Counted from the first letter of the stretch, positions 36,100 to 46,723 are shown. The stretch is DNA of 64,000 nt from Halomonas sp. (GCF_007692655.1 NZ_REBQ01000067.1:1-64000), one strand, 5' to 3'. The notes: a model not told the origin generated them from the sequence alone. Program-made: numbers and translations.

Positions 36100-36450
36100 A
36101 TGAAGGATCAGCAAATATACCGTTATCTTGATGAAGAAAAAAAGTTGAGAGTCGATCCTGAAGGATATTTAGTTGACCAGACAGATTGGAGTGAAACAGT
36201 TGCTGAATTAATGGCAGCAGAAGAAGAGTTGGATTTAACGCCTGAACACTGGGAAATTATTGAGATCGTTCGTGCATTCTATCAGCGTTACGAGATGGCT
36301 CCAGCCATGCGGCCTCTTGTTAAAGCTACCAAGAACACATTAGGTGAAGAGAAAGGGCGCTCAATTTATCTTATGCAGCTTTTCCCAGGCAGTCCGGCTA
36401 AGCGTATAGCGCGCCTAGCCGGTTTACCAAAACCCACTAACTGCCTTTAA
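36100..36450 (+). CDS. tusE: Sulfur-accepting protein TusE
   Basis: A 116-residue DsrC/TusE-family protein with N-terminal LDEEKKLRVDPEGYLVD and C-terminal GLPKPTNCL, whose penultimate Cys accepts the persulfide. The second Cys about 11 residues upstream that defines true DsrC is absent here. It is therefore the tRNA-thiolation TusE and not a dissimilatory sulfur protein. It starts one base after the tusB stop. Confidence 0.93.
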   Translation: MKDQQIYRYLDEEKKLRVDPEGYLVDQTDWSETVAELMAAEEELDLTPEHWEIIEIVRAFYQRYEMAPAMRPLVKATKNTLGEEKGRSIYLMQLFPGSPAKRIARLAGLPKPTNCL

Positions 36451-36497
36451 TGCAGCATTACCACCATCAGCCAACGCCTGTTGATATGACGTAAGGA

Positions 36498-37439
36498 CTA
36501 TGGGATTTCCGAAAATGGCTGTCCTAACAGCGCTTTTAAATGGGCTTCAACGCCACTTGCCAATGATGTAGGGTTATAGCCACCTTCCAGTACCGACACA
36601 ATACGGTTATCGGCGTACAGCGTCGCTATTTCCATCGCCATGTGAGTAACCCAGTAAAAATCTTCGTCCTCCAAACAGATATCCCCCATGGGATCATCAC
36701 GATGTGCATCAAAGCCTGCAGATAGCATCACTAAATCTGGCTTGAAAGCATGCAGAGCAGGGAGCCAATGGTTTTCGACAATACGCCGAAATTCAGGGCC
36801 ATCGGTTCCCACTTCTAGCGGCGTGTTGACAACATTTTGCCATTCGCTGCGCAGGTATCGCCAGGGGTAAAACGGGTATTGGAAGCTAGTGCAAATTAAT
36901 ACTTCAGGATCATTTTTGAAGATATCAATCGTACCGTTGCACTGATGGACGTCAAAATCCAATATGGCAATACGCTTGGCGCCGTACTTGGCACGCGCAT
37001 GAGCAGCGCCAACGGCAATGTTATTGTAAAAGCAAAATCCCATGGCATCGCTTGCTTCCGCATGGTGACCTGGTGGCCTAACCGCGCAGAAAACGTTATC
37101 AGCCTGGCCTTTAAAAACTTGATCCACTCCACGAATCACCGCACCCGCAGCGACTCGTGCGGCTTGCAGGCTATCTGGGTTCATCATGGTGTCGCTGTCT
37201 AAGGTGACAATACCCTCTTTGGGCAAGCATTTTTCCAACGAGCGAAGATGACGTAAGGGGTGTACTCTGGCTAATGCCTCTTCACAGGCTTCCTTGGCAT
37301 CCGCCTGCATGGTTTGCTGTAATAGGCCGGTAAGCGATAGACGAGCGCGAATAGCCTCCAGACGCTGGGGGTTTTCAGGATGTTCAGGGCCCATATGGTG
37401 CAATGAGCAGTCTGGGTGAGTAAGGTAGGCGGTAATCAT
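36498..37439 (-). CDS. Histone-deacetylase-family amidohydrolase
   Basis: A 313-residue HDAC-like enzyme. It has the catalytic pair in VRPPGHHAE, FCFYNNIAVGA, the metal site in ILDFDVHQCNGT and a further ligand in LSAGFDAHRDDP. The family includes acetoin-utilisation AcuC, acetylpolyamine amidohydrolases and protein lysine deacetylases. It is divergent, with a 100-base gap, from a Pat-type protein lysine acetyltransferase. This suggests a paired acetylation/deacetylation function, as for AcuA/AcuC acting on acetyl-CoA synthetase in Bacillus. That link is inferred from position. Confidence 0.9.
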   Translation of the reverse strand: MITAYLTHPDCSLHHMGPEHPENPQRLEAIRARLSLTGLLQQTMQADAKEACEEALARVHPLRHLRSLEKCLPKEGIVTLDSDTMMNPDSLQAARVAAGAVIRGVDQVFKGQADNVFCAVRPPGHHAEASDAMGFCFYNNIAVGAAHARAKYGAKRIAILDFDVHQCNGTIDIFKNDPEVLICTSFQYPFYPWRYLRSEWQNVVNTPLEVGTDGPEFRRIVENHWLPALHAFKPDLVMLSAGFDAHRDDPMGDICLEDEDFYWVTHMAMEIATLYADNRIVSVLEGGYNPTSLASGVEAHLKALLGQPFSEIP

Positions 37440-37543
37440 TCAAGCGCTCCATTATTATTGATGCCACAGTAATCGCCTCCGGGCCTTCTGCGACAGTCTC
37501 CATAAGTCGTATGCCCGCTACCCATATCAGAGGAGACACCTTT

Positions 37544-40291
37544 GTGAGCACACGCTTTTTGCATCATTTTTTTGAACCTCGCACGATAGCGGTGATAGGG
37601 GCCTCTGAAAAACCCGCGTCGCTGGGCGGTTTGGTGCTGAGAAATATCCAAGAGGCTGGCTTTAAAGGAACACTCTGGGCTGTCAATCTTAAAGGCTATT
37701 CTCAGGTGTTTGGTGCCCCCTGTGTCAGCAATATTAGCGAGCTGCCGGAAATACCTGATTTAGCGGTGGTGTGTTCACCGATTAATGGTGTTCCTAACCT
37801 GATTAAAAAGTTAGGTCAGTATGGTGTCAAAGCAGCGCTTGTACTTTCGGGTGGTGCTTATCTGGACCGTGATAAAGGCAATAAGGGGTCAATTCGCGAA
37901 CGCATGCTAAGTGCAGCTCGCGTGTCGGGTATTCGCGTACTCGGCCCCGAGTGTATGGGGCTGATTGTTCCCGGTAAAAAACTAAATGCCTCATACGCGA
38001 GCCAGCCGGTGAAGGCAGGCCGCGTTGCCTACCTGGGCCAGTCGGGAATGCTTGCCAATGCGATGATAGATTGGGCCGCGGGACGTGATGTTGGCTTTTC
38101 ACACCTCATCACTGTGGGCGACAGCGTGGATGTTCTGCTGCCAGATTTAATCGATTATGTGAATCAATTTTCGCCCGCACAGGCTATTTTGTTGCATCTT
38201 GAGCGGATTAGTGACGCCCAACATTTTATGACCGCGGTGCGGGATGCGTCACGCAATCGCTTGGTACTGGCGATAAAAAGCGGCCGTACGCCAGAATCAG
38301 ATATTTCCGGGATGGCCCCAACGCCAGGCATTGCCAATCGTGACGTCGTATTTGATGCCGCTTTTGCCAGGGCGGGGGTGGTCCGCGTTGACGATTCCGA
38401 TGAGCTCCTTGACGCATTGGAAACCCTGTCGCGGATGAAGCCCTTAAAGGGCGACCGTTTGGCGATTGTCTCTAATGGCTTAGGGCCAGCCATGTTGGCT
38501 ATCGACAAACTGATTAGCGCCGGCGGCAAGCTTGCCGAGTTTAGCGCTGAAACCCAGGCAGCTCTCCATCATAGCCAGGTTGATATGAGCAAGCCGGGCG
38601 AGAACCCCATTGATCTTGGCGGCAACGCCTCACCCGAACGTTTTGTACAAGCGTTAGAGATTGTCACCGCAGACGCTAATGTAGATGCCGTGCTCGTTGT
38701 TCACGCTCCTACGCGTATGGCCCCCTCGCTGGTAACCGCTCAGGCATTGATCGATAACCGCAAAAAATTTCGCCGCAACCTGCTGACGAGCTGGATGGGC
38801 TTAAAAGAGGCCCTGAATGCCCGCCATGCGTTTAATTTGGCTGGAATTCCTACCTATATTTCACCAGAAAAAGCCGTAAAAGCATTTATGCATATGGTGA
38901 TTTACCAGCGTGTACAGGCACTTTTGCAGGAAATTCCGCCTAGTCTGCCATTCTCCACCAGCCCAGAAATACGCGCGCAATGCCGCCTGCTGATAAAACA
39001 GGCCAAAGAGCAGGGCAGGCAAACCCTTACACATTCAGAAACGGCCCAGGTGCTTGAAGCTTATGGCATTCCAACGGCGCCGAGTGTTTATCTAGCTAAC
39101 CCTGAAGAAGCATTTGAACGTGCTGCAGACATACCGGGGAGCAAGGCGCTTAAAGTTGTTCATGAGGGTAACTGTCGGCCTTATCGCTACCGCAAACATC
39201 CGCATAAAATATCGGCTGGTTTGCTCCAGGATCTGGAAACGCCGGAGCAGGTCGCTGAAGGGGTTCGCCAGCTTGGCGAAAAAGTGTTTGAGAAATTTCC
39301 TGAGTACGCAATTCGTGAGTACTGCTTACAGCCCATGCAGCGTGGCAAGCACTCGATGCAAATATGCGCGGGGATCACCCGGGACCCAGTGTTTGGTCCG
39401 TTGATTGTGTTTGGCATCGGCGGATACAAGGTCAACGTACTGGCGGATCGACAGGTGGCACTCCCACCATTGAACATGAGCCTGGCCGCAGATGTCGTAG
39501 GCAGAACCCACGCTGCCTCATTAATTCGCGAACACTCAGCTGATCCTGAGCGCGATATTAAGCACCTCTGCCAAATGTTGGTAAAGCTATCACAAATGGC
39601 TTCAGATCTAAGTGACTTACGTGGGCTAGAAGTGAACCCCTTGTTACTTAACCGCGACGGTATAGTCGCCGTCGACTTTGCTATGGATCTCGGCTCTCCT
39701 TCACGCTTTGCCATCATGCCGTACCCGGAAGAGCTCCGGGAGTGGGTGACCCTTAAGAACGGCTGGAAGGTAGAAGTGAGGCCCATTCGAGCTGAAGATG
39801 CCCACCTCATTACTATTTTTCATCGCCAGCTGTCAGAGGAGAGTATTCGCTTCCGCTATTTCCACAATAAATCCAACCTAACCCAGCGAGATTTGTCGAT
39901 CCTTTCGCATATCAACTACGACCGTCAAATGGCATTTATCGCTGAACACTTAAGCGCAGACGGTAGTAAAGAGATGCTGGGCGTGGTGCGGGTATGGAAT
40001 GACCCCGACAATATACGTACAGAGTTTTCGGTAATTATTCGGGACGATATGCAGGGCCTAGGCATTGGTAGCCTATTAATGAAAAAGATGATTGATTACT
40101 GCACCAATATTGGCACCTTGGAAATGATCGGCAAGATTATGGTGGATAACCACCCAATGCGGGCGCTGATGAAGCATTTGGGCTTTAAATGCCGCTATAA
40201 CATGGAAGAACAGGTCATTGATGCGGTGATGCGCTTAAACGAACCAGACAGTGAGTGGCAACGACACAGGCTCGAGAGCCTGCCGGATTAA
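37544..40291 (+). CDS. Pat/PatZ-type protein lysine acetyltransferase (acyl-CoA synthetase-like with GNAT domain)
   Basis: A 915-residue protein. The N-terminal part is an NDP-forming acetyl-CoA-synthetase-like region: CoA-binding IAVIGASEKPASLGG, then LGPECMGLI, GRVAYLGQSGMLANAM and an ATP-grasp region at about 490-700. The C-terminal 160 residues are a GNAT domain with the acetyl-CoA motif GLGIGSLLMKKM. This matches E. coli PatZ (YfiQ) and Salmonella Pat, which acetylate lysines on acetyl-CoA synthetase and other proteins. GTG 37544 with GAGGAG eight bases upstream is preferred to ATG 37511. A run-on hairpin (40300-40325) follows. Confidence 0.92.
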   Translation: MSTRFLHHFFEPRTIAVIGASEKPASLGGLVLRNIQEAGFKGTLWAVNLKGYSQVFGAPCVSNISELPEIPDLAVVCSPINGVPNLIKKLGQYGVKAALVLSGGAYLDRDKGNKGSIRERMLSAARVSGIRVLGPECMGLIVPGKKLNASYASQPVKAGRVAYLGQSGMLANAMIDWAAGRDVGFSHLITVGDSVDVLLPDLIDYVNQFSPAQAILLHLERISDAQHFMTAVRDASRNRLVLAIKSGRTPESDISGMAPTPGIANRDVVFDAAFARAGVVRVDDSDELLDALETLSRMKPLKGDRLAIVSNGLGPAMLAIDKLISAGGKLAEFSAETQAALHHSQVDMSKPGENPIDLGGNASPERFVQALEIVTADANVDAVLVVHAPTRMAPSLVTAQALIDNRKKFRRNLLTSWMGLKEALNARHAFNLAGIPTYISPEKAVKAFMHMVIYQRVQALLQEIPPSLPFSTSPEIRAQCRLLIKQAKEQGRQTLTHSETAQVLEAYGIPTAPSVYLANPEEAFERAADIPGSKALKVVHEGNCRPYRYRKHPHKISAGLLQDLETPEQVAEGVRQLGEKVFEKFPEYAIREYCLQPMQRGKHSMQICAGITRDPVFGPLIVFGIGGYKVNVLADRQVALPPLNMSLAADVVGRTHAASLIREHSADPERDIKHLCQMLVKLSQMASDLSDLRGLEVNPLLLNRDGIVAVDFAMDLGSPSRFAIMPYPEELREWVTLKNGWKVEVRPIRAEDAHLITIFHRQLSEESIRFRYFHNKSNLTQRDLSILSHINYDRQMAFIAEHLSADGSKEMLGVVRVWNDPDNIRTEFSVIIRDDMQGLGIGSLLMKKMIDYCTNIGTLEMIGKIMVDNHPMRALMKHLGFKCRYNMEEQVIDAVMRLNEPDSEWQRHRLESLPD

Positions 40292-40299
40292 CCCCGTAA

Positions 40300-40325
40300 C
40301 AGGCCTGGAGTCATCGCCAGGCCTG
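40300..40325. terminator. Hairpin between the Pat-like gene and pdxH
   Basis: CAGGCCTGG and CCAGGCCTG with an eight-base loop lie in the convergent gap. No T-run follows on the plus strand, so it is a probable but weak terminator. Confidence 0.55.
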
Positions 40326-40358
40326 AGAGTGCTTGAGAGAGTGAGTGCTTGAAGGGTG

Positions 40359-41003
40359 CTAGGGCGCTAAGCGGAAACGGTTCCACTCGCCGCCGTCACG
40401 GCGTTCAAAGCGCAGCCGGTCGTGTAGGCGGCTTGGCTGGCCTTGCCAAAACTCGATCATTTCGGGAGCTACACGATAACCTCCCCAGTGAATCGGACGC
40501 GGGATATCTTGACCGTGATAGGCTTGCTCGAATCGCTTCTGACGTTCTTCAATCCAATTGCGACCTGGTATCACAACGCTTTGTGTGGCAATCCAGGCGC
40601 CTAGCTGACTACCACGAGGGCGACTGGCAAAGTACTCGTCAGACTCATCCGCGGATACTTGCTCAACGGGGCCTTCAATACGCACTTGACGAGATAGAGA
40701 GGGCCACCAGAACGTCATCGCAGCATAGGGTACATTGCTGAGTTCACTTCCTTTGTGGCTATGATAGTTGGTGTAGAACACCATACCACGCTCGTCAAAA
40801 CCCTTGAGGAGTACGACCCGAGCGTGCGGTCTGCCTTGACTATCAACACTGGATAGCGTCATGGCGTTGCCATCTTTGCCCTCTTTTTCCAGTGCGAGAG
40901 TGAACCACTCGTCAAATAACAGAAAGGGGTCGTCAGGTGCCTGCGACTCATCGAGTCTACCGCCTTCATAATCACGCCTAATATCGGCTATGTTACGTGT
41001 CAT
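40359..41003 (-). CDS. pdxH: Pyridoxamine 5'-phosphate oxidase
   Basis: A 214-residue FMN enzyme that makes pyridoxal 5'-phosphate. Family features are RRDYEGGRLDE, FYTNYHSHKGSEL (FMN/phosphate site), WPSLSRQVRIEG, RPRGSQLGAWIATQS and the C-terminal RLHDRLRFER...WNRFRLAP. ATG 41003 with GGGAG upstream gives the normal length; the frame stays open to 41060. It is a single gene. Confidence 0.95.
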   Translation of the reverse strand: MTRNIADIRRDYEGGRLDESQAPDDPFLLFDEWFTLALEKEGKDGNAMTLSSVDSQGRPHARVVLLKGFDERGMVFYTNYHSHKGSELSNVPYAAMTFWWPSLSRQVRIEGPVEQVSADESDEYFASRPRGSQLGAWIATQSVVIPGRNWIEERQKRFEQAYHGQDIPRPIHWGGYRVAPEMIEFWQGQPSRLHDRLRFERRDGGEWNRFRLAP

Positions 41004-41243
41004 TGAATGCTTCTCCCTTGAAGTTTTACCCATGTTCGCCGCTATATCCACAAAGCTCAAGCCATCGCGACAAAAGGATGCAAGTGCCGTTTTAAGCGCT
41101 TTTTCGGCTAGCTGACCTATATTCTTTGAGAAAGACCGAATAAATGCGAAACTATCTCACCCAGTGCTGTCTCACTCAGTACTAACTCGCCCACTGTTTT
41201 GTTTTATCAATATTCGCTCGCAGTTACTGACAAAGGATAGGCT

Positions 41244-41933
41244 ATGCGCAATACCAAGGTAGCTGTTGATGTGTGGGATATTTGGATCCGGCTATTTCAT
41301 TGGGGCTTAGTGGCGGCGGTGTTGATATCTTTTTATACCACCAAGACTAGCGGCATGCCCTTTCTATTTCCTATCGACGTCCATGCTCAGGCAGGCTACT
41401 TAGTGCTTGGTCTGTTAGTTTTTCGCTTGATTTGGGGCCTTCTCGGCAGTGTTTACGCGAGATTTAGCTCTTTTTTATACTCGCCGAGCCAGACAGCAGC
41501 TTATTCAAAAGCACTTTTACAACGTCAAACCAGCGCCTATGCCAGCCACAACCCGCTAGGCGGATGGATGGTGGTGATCATGCTGCTATCCCTAGGCTTT
41601 CAGGCGGTGAGTGGCCTGTTTTTAAGTGACGATATCTTTTTCCAGGGGCCTCTGTATGGCCTGTTTGGGCAAGACATCAGTGGCCAGCTCAGAACGTTAC
41701 ACTCCTTAAACAGCGACTTATTACTGATATTAATCGGTCTGCATCTTGTAGCGGTGGCCATGCATCGGTTGCTTGGTGAAAGGCTGTTGGCGGCTATGCT
41801 GTCAGGTACAAAACACTTTTTCCAACCGCCGATTGATGCGCGTAACGAGCCATTAACTTCTTCTACACTGCATTTACGCGCAATCGGTGCCATATTAATA
41901 GCCGCTGGGGTTGTGCTTTGGCTATGGTTTTAA
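41244..41933 (+). CDS. Cytochrome b561-type membrane protein
   Basis: A 229-residue membrane protein with about five helices and the pattern of the Ni-hydrogenase-type cytochrome b561 family: VWDIWIRLFHWGLVAA near the N-terminus, HAQAGYLVLGLLVFRLIWG, and haem-ligand His in LRTLHSLNSDLLL and LIGLHLVAVAMHRL. AAGGAT lies before the ATG. It probably transfers electrons between the quinone pool and an unknown c-type or periplasmic partner. No partner gene lies beside it. Confidence 0.85.
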   Translation: MRNTKVAVDVWDIWIRLFHWGLVAAVLISFYTTKTSGMPFLFPIDVHAQAGYLVLGLLVFRLIWGLLGSVYARFSSFLYSPSQTAAYSKALLQRQTSAYASHNPLGGWMVVIMLLSLGFQAVSGLFLSDDIFFQGPLYGLFGQDISGQLRTLHSLNSDLLLILIGLHLVAVAMHRLLGERLLAAMLSGTKHFFQPPIDARNEPLTSSTLHLRAIGAILIAAGVVLWLWF

Positions 41934-41952
41934 GTTTGGTTTTAAGCCTATC

Positions 41953-42995
<1,043 letters not shown>

Positions 42996-43051
42996 TCAAC
43001 AAAGGATTTGCTAAATGAGATCCAATTTTGAGACCTATGTTACCAGAGCGG

Positions 43052-43522
43052 TTAGGGTCTCAGGGCAATTGGCATTTCGATAGGCAGTAAAAGCGCATTA
43101 TGTGTTTCTGGCAAACGTAGGTAGACCCACGCATTGCTGCCATCAGTGAGGGTTTTTTTGACTCTCTCATAACGAATACCCAGACGCTCGTAACGGTCTA
43201 AACGCGCCAATTCGGTGGCATCAACGCGTAATCGCAGCCCTTCAACCTGGCTTCCAGGCTGTTGTGAAAGGTCCAGCCCACTGCGTTGATACCCCTCCAA
43301 TACGGCTTCTTCAGGGGCACCAAAGCTGCCCATAACCACCAACCGCACGGGAGCTAAACGTAGCGTTCCGTAAACAAACACTTGATGTGAACGCTGCTCA
43401 ATATCAGGGAGATCGTCTGGCCGGTCATAAAACCACGGGCTGAGCATGGTTAACCATAACCATCCGGCGACACTGATTAGCCCTAAGCCACTGCCTATTA
43501 ACAGCCGTTTTAGCCAAACCAT
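43052..43522 (-). CDS. Membrane-anchored gamma-glutamylcyclotransferase-like (AIG2) protein
   Basis: A 156-residue protein with an N-terminal membrane helix (about 9-30) and a GGCT/AIG2-like domain (VFVYGTLRLAPVRLVVMG, GYQRSGLDL, LARLDRYERLG). The YGTLR loop is the substrate site of the fold, and the Glu in the LDRYE segment may be catalytic. The membrane anchor is unusual for this family. Its substrate is unknown. Confidence 0.75.
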   Translation of the reverse strand: MVWLKRLLIGSGLGLISVAGWLWLTMLSPWFYDRPDDLPDIEQRSHQVFVYGTLRLAPVRLVVMGSFGAPEEAVLEGYQRSGLDLSQQPGSQVEGLRLRVDATELARLDRYERLGIRYERVKKTLTDGSNAWVYLRLPETHNALLLPIEMPIALRP

Positions 43523-43722
43523 ATGTCTCTCGCTGCTATTTGAGGGGAGGGCATAGCTTGGCGCGCCATAGCACCAATGACAACCCTTGGGAGTCCGAGT
43601 CGTTCAATCTTGACCGATTGAGGCGAGAGGCCTCTATTTAACGAATTGCTCCTATGTTATCGACTTATTGATTCTGCTGAAACAAACTAGGTGCTTACCA
43701 GACCCTACTAGAGGAGCCTGTT

Positions 43723-44313
43723 ATGAATCAGCTACTTCGTGATGAGATGGATTTTCGCGCTTTAGTGGGCGATGTTAAGCCGCTACCGCCGAGTAACCGC
43801 GCTGATCCTTCCTCTAGTCGTAAAAAACCTTCTGAGGCGCAACTGGCCCGCCGTGAAAGGGCGGCAGAAGAGCTCGGCTCGCGTAATTTTCTGTCCGACG
43901 ATTTTGTTGACCTGGTACCCGCCTTCGACCCCATAGAGTATCGGCGAGAAGGGATCCAGCAGGGTGTCGTTGACAAGTTAAAGCACGGTGGTTACAGCGT
44001 TCAGGCGCAGCTACACCTGCTCAGGCGACCGTTGGGTGAGTGCCGTCGCATGGTGTTTCCGTTTATTCAGGAAGCCTATGCAAACGATTTGCGCTCAGTG
44101 TTAATCGTTCATGGTCGTGGACGCGAGATAGACAGTCCAGCCAACGTGCTGCGCTCCTATCTGGCGAAATGGCTGAGTCAGTTTGAGGAGGTCCAGGCGT
44201 ATGTCTCGGCGCAGCCTTCCGAGGGTGGGCTAGGCGCTACCTGGGTGATGCTGCGAAAAAGTGATCGTGCCAAGGCCAATAACCGTGAGCGTCAGCAAAA
44301 ACGGCGGGGATAA
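43723..44313 (+). CDS. smrA: Smr-domain protein (SmrA-like DNA endonuclease)
   Basis: A 196-residue protein with a basic N-terminal linker and a C-terminal Smr domain. VLIVHGRGREID holds the HGxG motif, then NVLRSYLAKWLSQFEEV and a Gly-rich GGLGATWVMLRK segment. The usual LDLHG motif at the domain start is replaced by AQLHLLRRPL, so only the His of that motif remains. E. coli SmrA is a DNA endonuclease. The gene is monocistronic and followed by a strong terminator. Confidence 0.85.
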   Translation: MNQLLRDEMDFRALVGDVKPLPPSNRADPSSSRKKPSEAQLARRERAAEELGSRNFLSDDFVDLVPAFDPIEYRREGIQQGVVDKLKHGGYSVQAQLHLLRRPLGECRRMVFPFIQEAYANDLRSVLIVHGRGREIDSPANVLRSYLAKWLSQFEEVQAYVSAQPSEGGLGATWVMLRKSDRAKANNRERQQKRRG

Positions 44314-44336
44314 TAACACCGTTATCAACTAGGCAT

Positions 44337-44364
44337 AAAAAGGGCAGCCGAAGCTGCCCTTTAA
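44337..44364. terminator. Bidirectional intrinsic terminator
   Basis: AAAGGGCAGC-CGAA-GCTGCCCTTT lies between the convergent smrA and DUF934 genes, with A- and T-runs on the two sides. Confidence 0.9.
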
Positions 44365-44382
44365 CACAAACGCCACCGCTGA

Positions 44383-44937
44383 TTACTTACTGGCGGCTAA
44401 ACGACGCTCAAACAGCGCCTGGCGTTCTTCCACATCGGTTTGGTAGCGAACGCTGAAGAAAGTCAACGCGCGCAGGGCATCGTCAGGATGCTGGTCATCA
44501 CGCAGTGCCATGGCATTAAAGCCACAGCGGCGCATGTAATCCAACTGATCAACTAATACGTCACCCACGGCACGTACTTCACCGCTATAGCCGTAGCGCT
44601 CACGCAGCAGGCGGGCGATGGTGTAGCCACGGCCATCGGTAAACGCAGGAAAATCAACGGCAATCGCGCTGGCACTCGCTAGCTGCTGACCTAATTCGGC
44701 ATTAAGTTCGGTATCACTCGTCAACAGCGGCGCCAGCTCAGCGTCGTCTTGATTAGCTTGCCATAGCGCCAGCGGGACAAACGCTGGGCGCTGCTCAGGC
44801 AGGTTGTCTGCATCGTAAGAGACACACCAGGCGTTCTCCGCCGCCAGCTCGCCATTGGCAATCAGGTGATCAACATGAACCGGCGTCTGTTCAACCGCTT
44901 CAGTTTGCGTCTCTTCGGGCTTATTGGATTTAGGCAT
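44383..44937 (-). CDS. DUF934 protein, sulfite-reductase partner
   Basis: A 184-residue protein of DUF934. Conserved segments are AIAVDFPAFTDGRGYTIARLLRERYGYSGEVRA (split across about 90-122) and LVDQLDYMRRCGFNAMAL. This domain is nearly always found next to siroheme sulfite reductases and is presumed to help assimilatory sulfite reduction. ATG 44937 is chosen because AAGGAG is seven bases upstream; it overlaps the cysI end by eight bases. Confidence 0.85.
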   Translation of the reverse strand: MPKSNKPEETQTEAVEQTPVHVDHLIANGELAAENAWCVSYDADNLPEQRPAFVPLALWQANQDDAELAPLLTSDTELNAELGQQLASASAIAVDFPAFTDGRGYTIARLLRERYGYSGEVRAVGDVLVDQLDYMRRCGFNAMALRDDQHPDDALRALTFFSVRYQTDVEERQALFERRLAASK

Positions 44938-46582
44938 AGACACGCTCCTTAAAGGGTTTTAGACCAATACGGCGGTAAGTATCCAAGAAGCGTTCGTCCT
45001 CATGGCGCTGTGACACATAGACTTCCAATACTTTTTCGACGACATCGGGCACGTCGGAGCGGAAAAATGATGGGCCTAGAATCTTACCCAGTGAGGCATC
45101 GTCGGTTGAGTTACCGCCAATGGAGATCTGGTAGAACTCTTCGCCCTTTTTATCAACGCCCAGGATGCCGATATGGCCAACGTGGTGGTGACCACAGGCA
45201 TTCATGCAGCCGGAAATATTCAGATCCAGCGGGCCAAGGTCATACAGGAAGTCTAGATCCTCAAAGCGCTCCTGCAGCGCCTGAGCGATGGGAATCGATA
45301 CCGCATTGGCCAAGCTGCAGTAGTCGCCGCCAGGGCAGCAGATAATGTCGTTGAGCGTGCCCACGGTGGGGTTCGCCATGCCCAATGCCTCAAGCTCTTT
45401 CCAGAGCGCTTCAAGCTCATCAACCGGTACATCAGATAGCACCAGGTTCTGCTCATGGGTCACCCGTACTTCGCCAAAGCTGTAGCGGTCAGCTAGATCA
45501 GCAACGGCTTCCATCTGGTCGGCGGTAACATCGCCCGGCGCATGCTCACGACGTTTCAGCGACAGCGTGACGGCTTTGTAACCGGGCACCTTATGATCAG
45601 TCACATTGTTGGTGACAAAACGCGCAAAGCTACGGTTTTCAGCGCGCAGGCGGTCAAACTCTTCCGTTGCTGATGCTGCAACCGGACGACGCTCAGGCTC
45701 TGGGAAGTGGACTTTGGCTGCATCGACGGCCGCTTGATTGAGCGTTTGCGGACCATCTTTTAAATGTGCCCACTCTTCATCGACACGGCGACGGAACTCT
45801 TCAATACCCAGTGCTTTAACCAGTATCTTGATACGCGCTTTAAACTTGTTATCCCGGCGGCCAAACTGGTTATATACCCGAACACAGGCTTCTAAGTAGG
45901 TCAGCAGATGTTGCCAAGGCAGGTCTGCGCGGACTACATCAGCAATCATGGGCGTACGGCCTAGGCCACCACCGGCCAAGACTTTAACCCGCAGTTCGCC
46001 ATCGGCATTTTTCCAAAGGCGCAGTCCAATATCGTGCACCTGAATGGCCGCACGGTCTTGAGCAGCGCCACTAACGGCAATTTTGAACTTGCGAGGCAAG
46101 TAAGCGAATTCTGGGTGCAGGGTAGACCACTGACGAATTAGCTCGCACCAAGGACGCGGATCTTCCACCTCATCATTGGCAATACCTGCAAACTGATCAC
46201 TGGTGGTGTTGCGAATGCAGTTACCGCTGGTCTGGATCGCATGCATTTGTACCTTGGCGAGATCCGCCAGGATGTCAGGCACGTCTTCAAGAGCAGGCCA
46301 GTTCAACTGCAGGTTTTGCCGTGTGGTGAAGTGACCGTAGCCGCGGTCGTAGCGGCGGGTAATCTCTGCAAGGGCACGCAGCTGGTTGCCAGCCAGCATG
46401 CCATAAGGGATCGCAATACGCAGCATAGGCGCATGGCGTTGAATGTAGAGGCCGTTTTGCAGCCGCAACGGACGGAACTCTTCTTCTCCCAAACGCCCAG
46501 CGCGATAGCGTTCCATTTGGTCACGGAACTGAGCGACCCGCTCATCAACCAGTGTTTGGTCGTGAATATCATAACGGTACAT
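44930..46582 (-). CDS. cysI: Nitrite/sulfite reductase haemoprotein (CysI-like)
   Basis: A 550-residue siroheme/[4Fe-4S] enzyme. Ferrodoxin-like half-domains repeat twice (YGHFTTRQNLQLNW and FGEVRVTHEQNLVL). The Fe-S/siroheme cysteines are in CCPGGDYCSLANA and SGCMNACGHHHVGHIG. It reduces sulfite to sulfide for cysteine synthesis. ATG 46582 with AGGAT upstream matches the family N-terminus (MYRYDIHDQTLVDER). There is no cysJ flavoprotein nearby, as in pseudomonads with this type. The following gene is DUF934. Confidence 0.92.
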   Translation of the reverse strand: MYRYDIHDQTLVDERVAQFRDQMERYRAGRLGEEEFRPLRLQNGLYIQRHAPMLRIAIPYGMLAGNQLRALAEITRRYDRGYGHFTTRQNLQLNWPALEDVPDILADLAKVQMHAIQTSGNCIRNTTSDQFAGIANDEVEDPRPWCELIRQWSTLHPEFAYLPRKFKIAVSGAAQDRAAIQVHDIGLRLWKNADGELRVKVLAGGGLGRTPMIADVVRADLPWQHLLTYLEACVRVYNQFGRRDNKFKARIKILVKALGIEEFRRRVDEEWAHLKDGPQTLNQAAVDAAKVHFPEPERRPVAASATEEFDRLRAENRSFARFVTNNVTDHKVPGYKAVTLSLKRREHAPGDVTADQMEAVADLADRYSFGEVRVTHEQNLVLSDVPVDELEALWKELEALGMANPTVGTLNDIICCPGGDYCSLANAVSIPIAQALQERFEDLDFLYDLGPLDLNISGCMNACGHHHVGHIGILGVDKKGEEFYQISIGGNSTDDASLGKILGPSFFRSDVPDVVEKVLEVYVSQRHEDERFLDTYRRIGLKPFKERVYA

Positions 46583-46723
46583 GTGGCACGATCCTGCTAA
46601 AAGCGAAATGGTCACGTTGAGACGGACGTTAATGTAGCGTCACCTTAACGCGCGCGTCATATTCTACAAAAGAATATATAATTATCTTTTTATCTCTAAA
46701 AGCTATTAAGAACTTCAATGGTT

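Noticed and set aside
36100-36450. DsrC of dissimilatory sulfur metabolism
   Set aside because: Only the penultimate Cys is present; the second conserved Cys is missing and the neighbours are tusDCB.
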